Part shown: in pieces, positions 33,128-33,327 of the stretch
How the letters are laid out: each line of letters begins with the position of its first letter
Position numbering within the stretch: the first letter of the stretch is position 1
DNA from: Domibacillus aminovorans
GTDB taxonomy: Bacteria > Bacillota > Bacilli > Bacillales > Domibacillaceae
NCBI RefSeq assembly: GCF_001643235.1
Contig: NZ_LQWY01000018.1
Span: forward strand, 1 to 33,327
DNA length: 33,327 nucleotides
Direction of reading: 5' to 3'
Notes under the pieces: generated by a model
The model's input: the letters and a program-made list of their open reading frames with translations, nothing else
Told to the model about the DNA's origin: nothing
Databases searched by the model: none
Position numbers and translations under genes: made by a program

Positions 33128-33327
33128 ACAGAAACAGGAACACCTTTTCTTGTAGAATTGAATCACCACAAGACAATTCACAGAAAAGAGGCCTTCCCTA
33201 TGAACCAGTTTACAACAGATATTGTCGACGCTCTAGTAAAAAAACAAGATATTACCGAAGTATTCCGTGCGCATTTAGAAACAGCGGTCAGCACGCTGCT
33301 TGCGACTGAATTAACCGCCTTTTTAGA
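33096..33327 (+). mobile_element. 5' end of an IS256-type insertion sequence, cut by the window edge
   Basis: The left terminal repeat starts with GAGAGCG at 33096 and continues to TTGTGTAAATGA; it matches the element end at 170-197 in inverted orientation at 23 of 28 bases. An internal repeat CCTTTTCTTGTAGA is also shared. The element has inserted into a DmmA-like gene. It has the same orientation as the fragment at 1-197, as expected either for one IS joining the ends of a circular plasmid or for two direct copies. Confidence 0.75.
33200..33327 (+). CDS. IS256-type transposase, N-terminal fragment
   Basis: The frame starts MNQFTTDIVDALVKKQDITE and runs 42 codons to the window edge (VFRAHLETAVSTLLATELTA). 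This is the typical N-terminus of IS256-family transposases. Ribosome binding site AGAGG, 8 bases upstream. The catalytic domain is beyond the window. Confidence 0.75.
   Translation, partial: MNQFTTDIVDALVKKQDITEVFRAHLETAVSTLLATELTAFL

Overview
This 33.3 kb window looks like most of a low-GC Gram-positive (Bacillus-type) plasmid. The evidence is AGGAGG-type ribosome binding sites, AT-rich intergenic DNA, and Bacillus-like PerR, YcnK, HxlR, GlpX and PFK proteins. It also carries an iteron-type Rep_3 replication initiator with its origin, a ParA/ribbon-helix-helix partition cassette, and IS256-type insertion-sequence fragments cut by both window edges. No conjugation genes, ribosomal RNA or tRNA genes were seen.

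Layout. (1) Positions 1-197: the 3' end of an IS256-family element. (2) Positions 365-10323, all on the minus strand: an amine-oxidation block. In transcription order it holds a YcnK-like copper-responsive regulator, a copper/TPQ amine oxidase, a small membrane protein with a His-rich tail, two APC-superfamily amine/amino-acid permeases, a duplicated and decayed permease tail, catalase, a PerR-like regulator and a first HxlR regulator. (3) About 10880-16350: the plasmid backbone, with the rep gene, eight 21-bp iterons, parA and its small partner, a structured non-coding region, and a second replication-like winged-helix protein behind an attenuator-like hairpin. (4) 16352-18500: mostly uninterpretable DNA with one convincing tiny ORF. 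(5) 18638-20588: phi, hps and a second HxlR regulator (minus strand). (6) 21166-28211: rpe (minus), divergent from glpX-fba-tkt-pfk-rpiB (plus). (7) 28492-30136: two GNAT proteins and a small zinc-ribbon protein. (8) 30289-32814: zwf-gnd (minus). (9) 32843-33095: a DmmA-like remnant, truncated by a second IS256-type element that runs off the window.

How it fits together (inference from families): a primary amine, most simply methylamine, is imported and oxidised to formaldehyde, ammonia and H2O2. Catalase removes the peroxide. HPS and PHI fix formaldehyde on ribulose 5-phosphate as fructose 6-phosphate. Pfk, Fba, GlpX, Tkt, Rpe and RpiB regenerate the acceptor by a sedoheptulose-bisphosphatase route, since there is no transaldolase here. 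Zwf and an NAD-type 6-phosphogluconate dehydrogenase complete a dissimilatory cycle to CO2. A recurrent composite palindrome (AAGTATACTT, then AAGTGCGTACTT 31 bp further on) lies upstream of hps, glpX and the GNAT pair. A diverged copy overlaps the promoter of the first hxlR. This suggests a formaldehyde-responsive HxlR regulon. Both HxlR proteins keep Cys11 and Lys13, the pair reported to be crosslinked by formaldehyde. No methanol dehydrogenase is present, so the module differs from the methanol plasmid pBM19 of Bacillus methanolicus, which it otherwise resembles in gene content.
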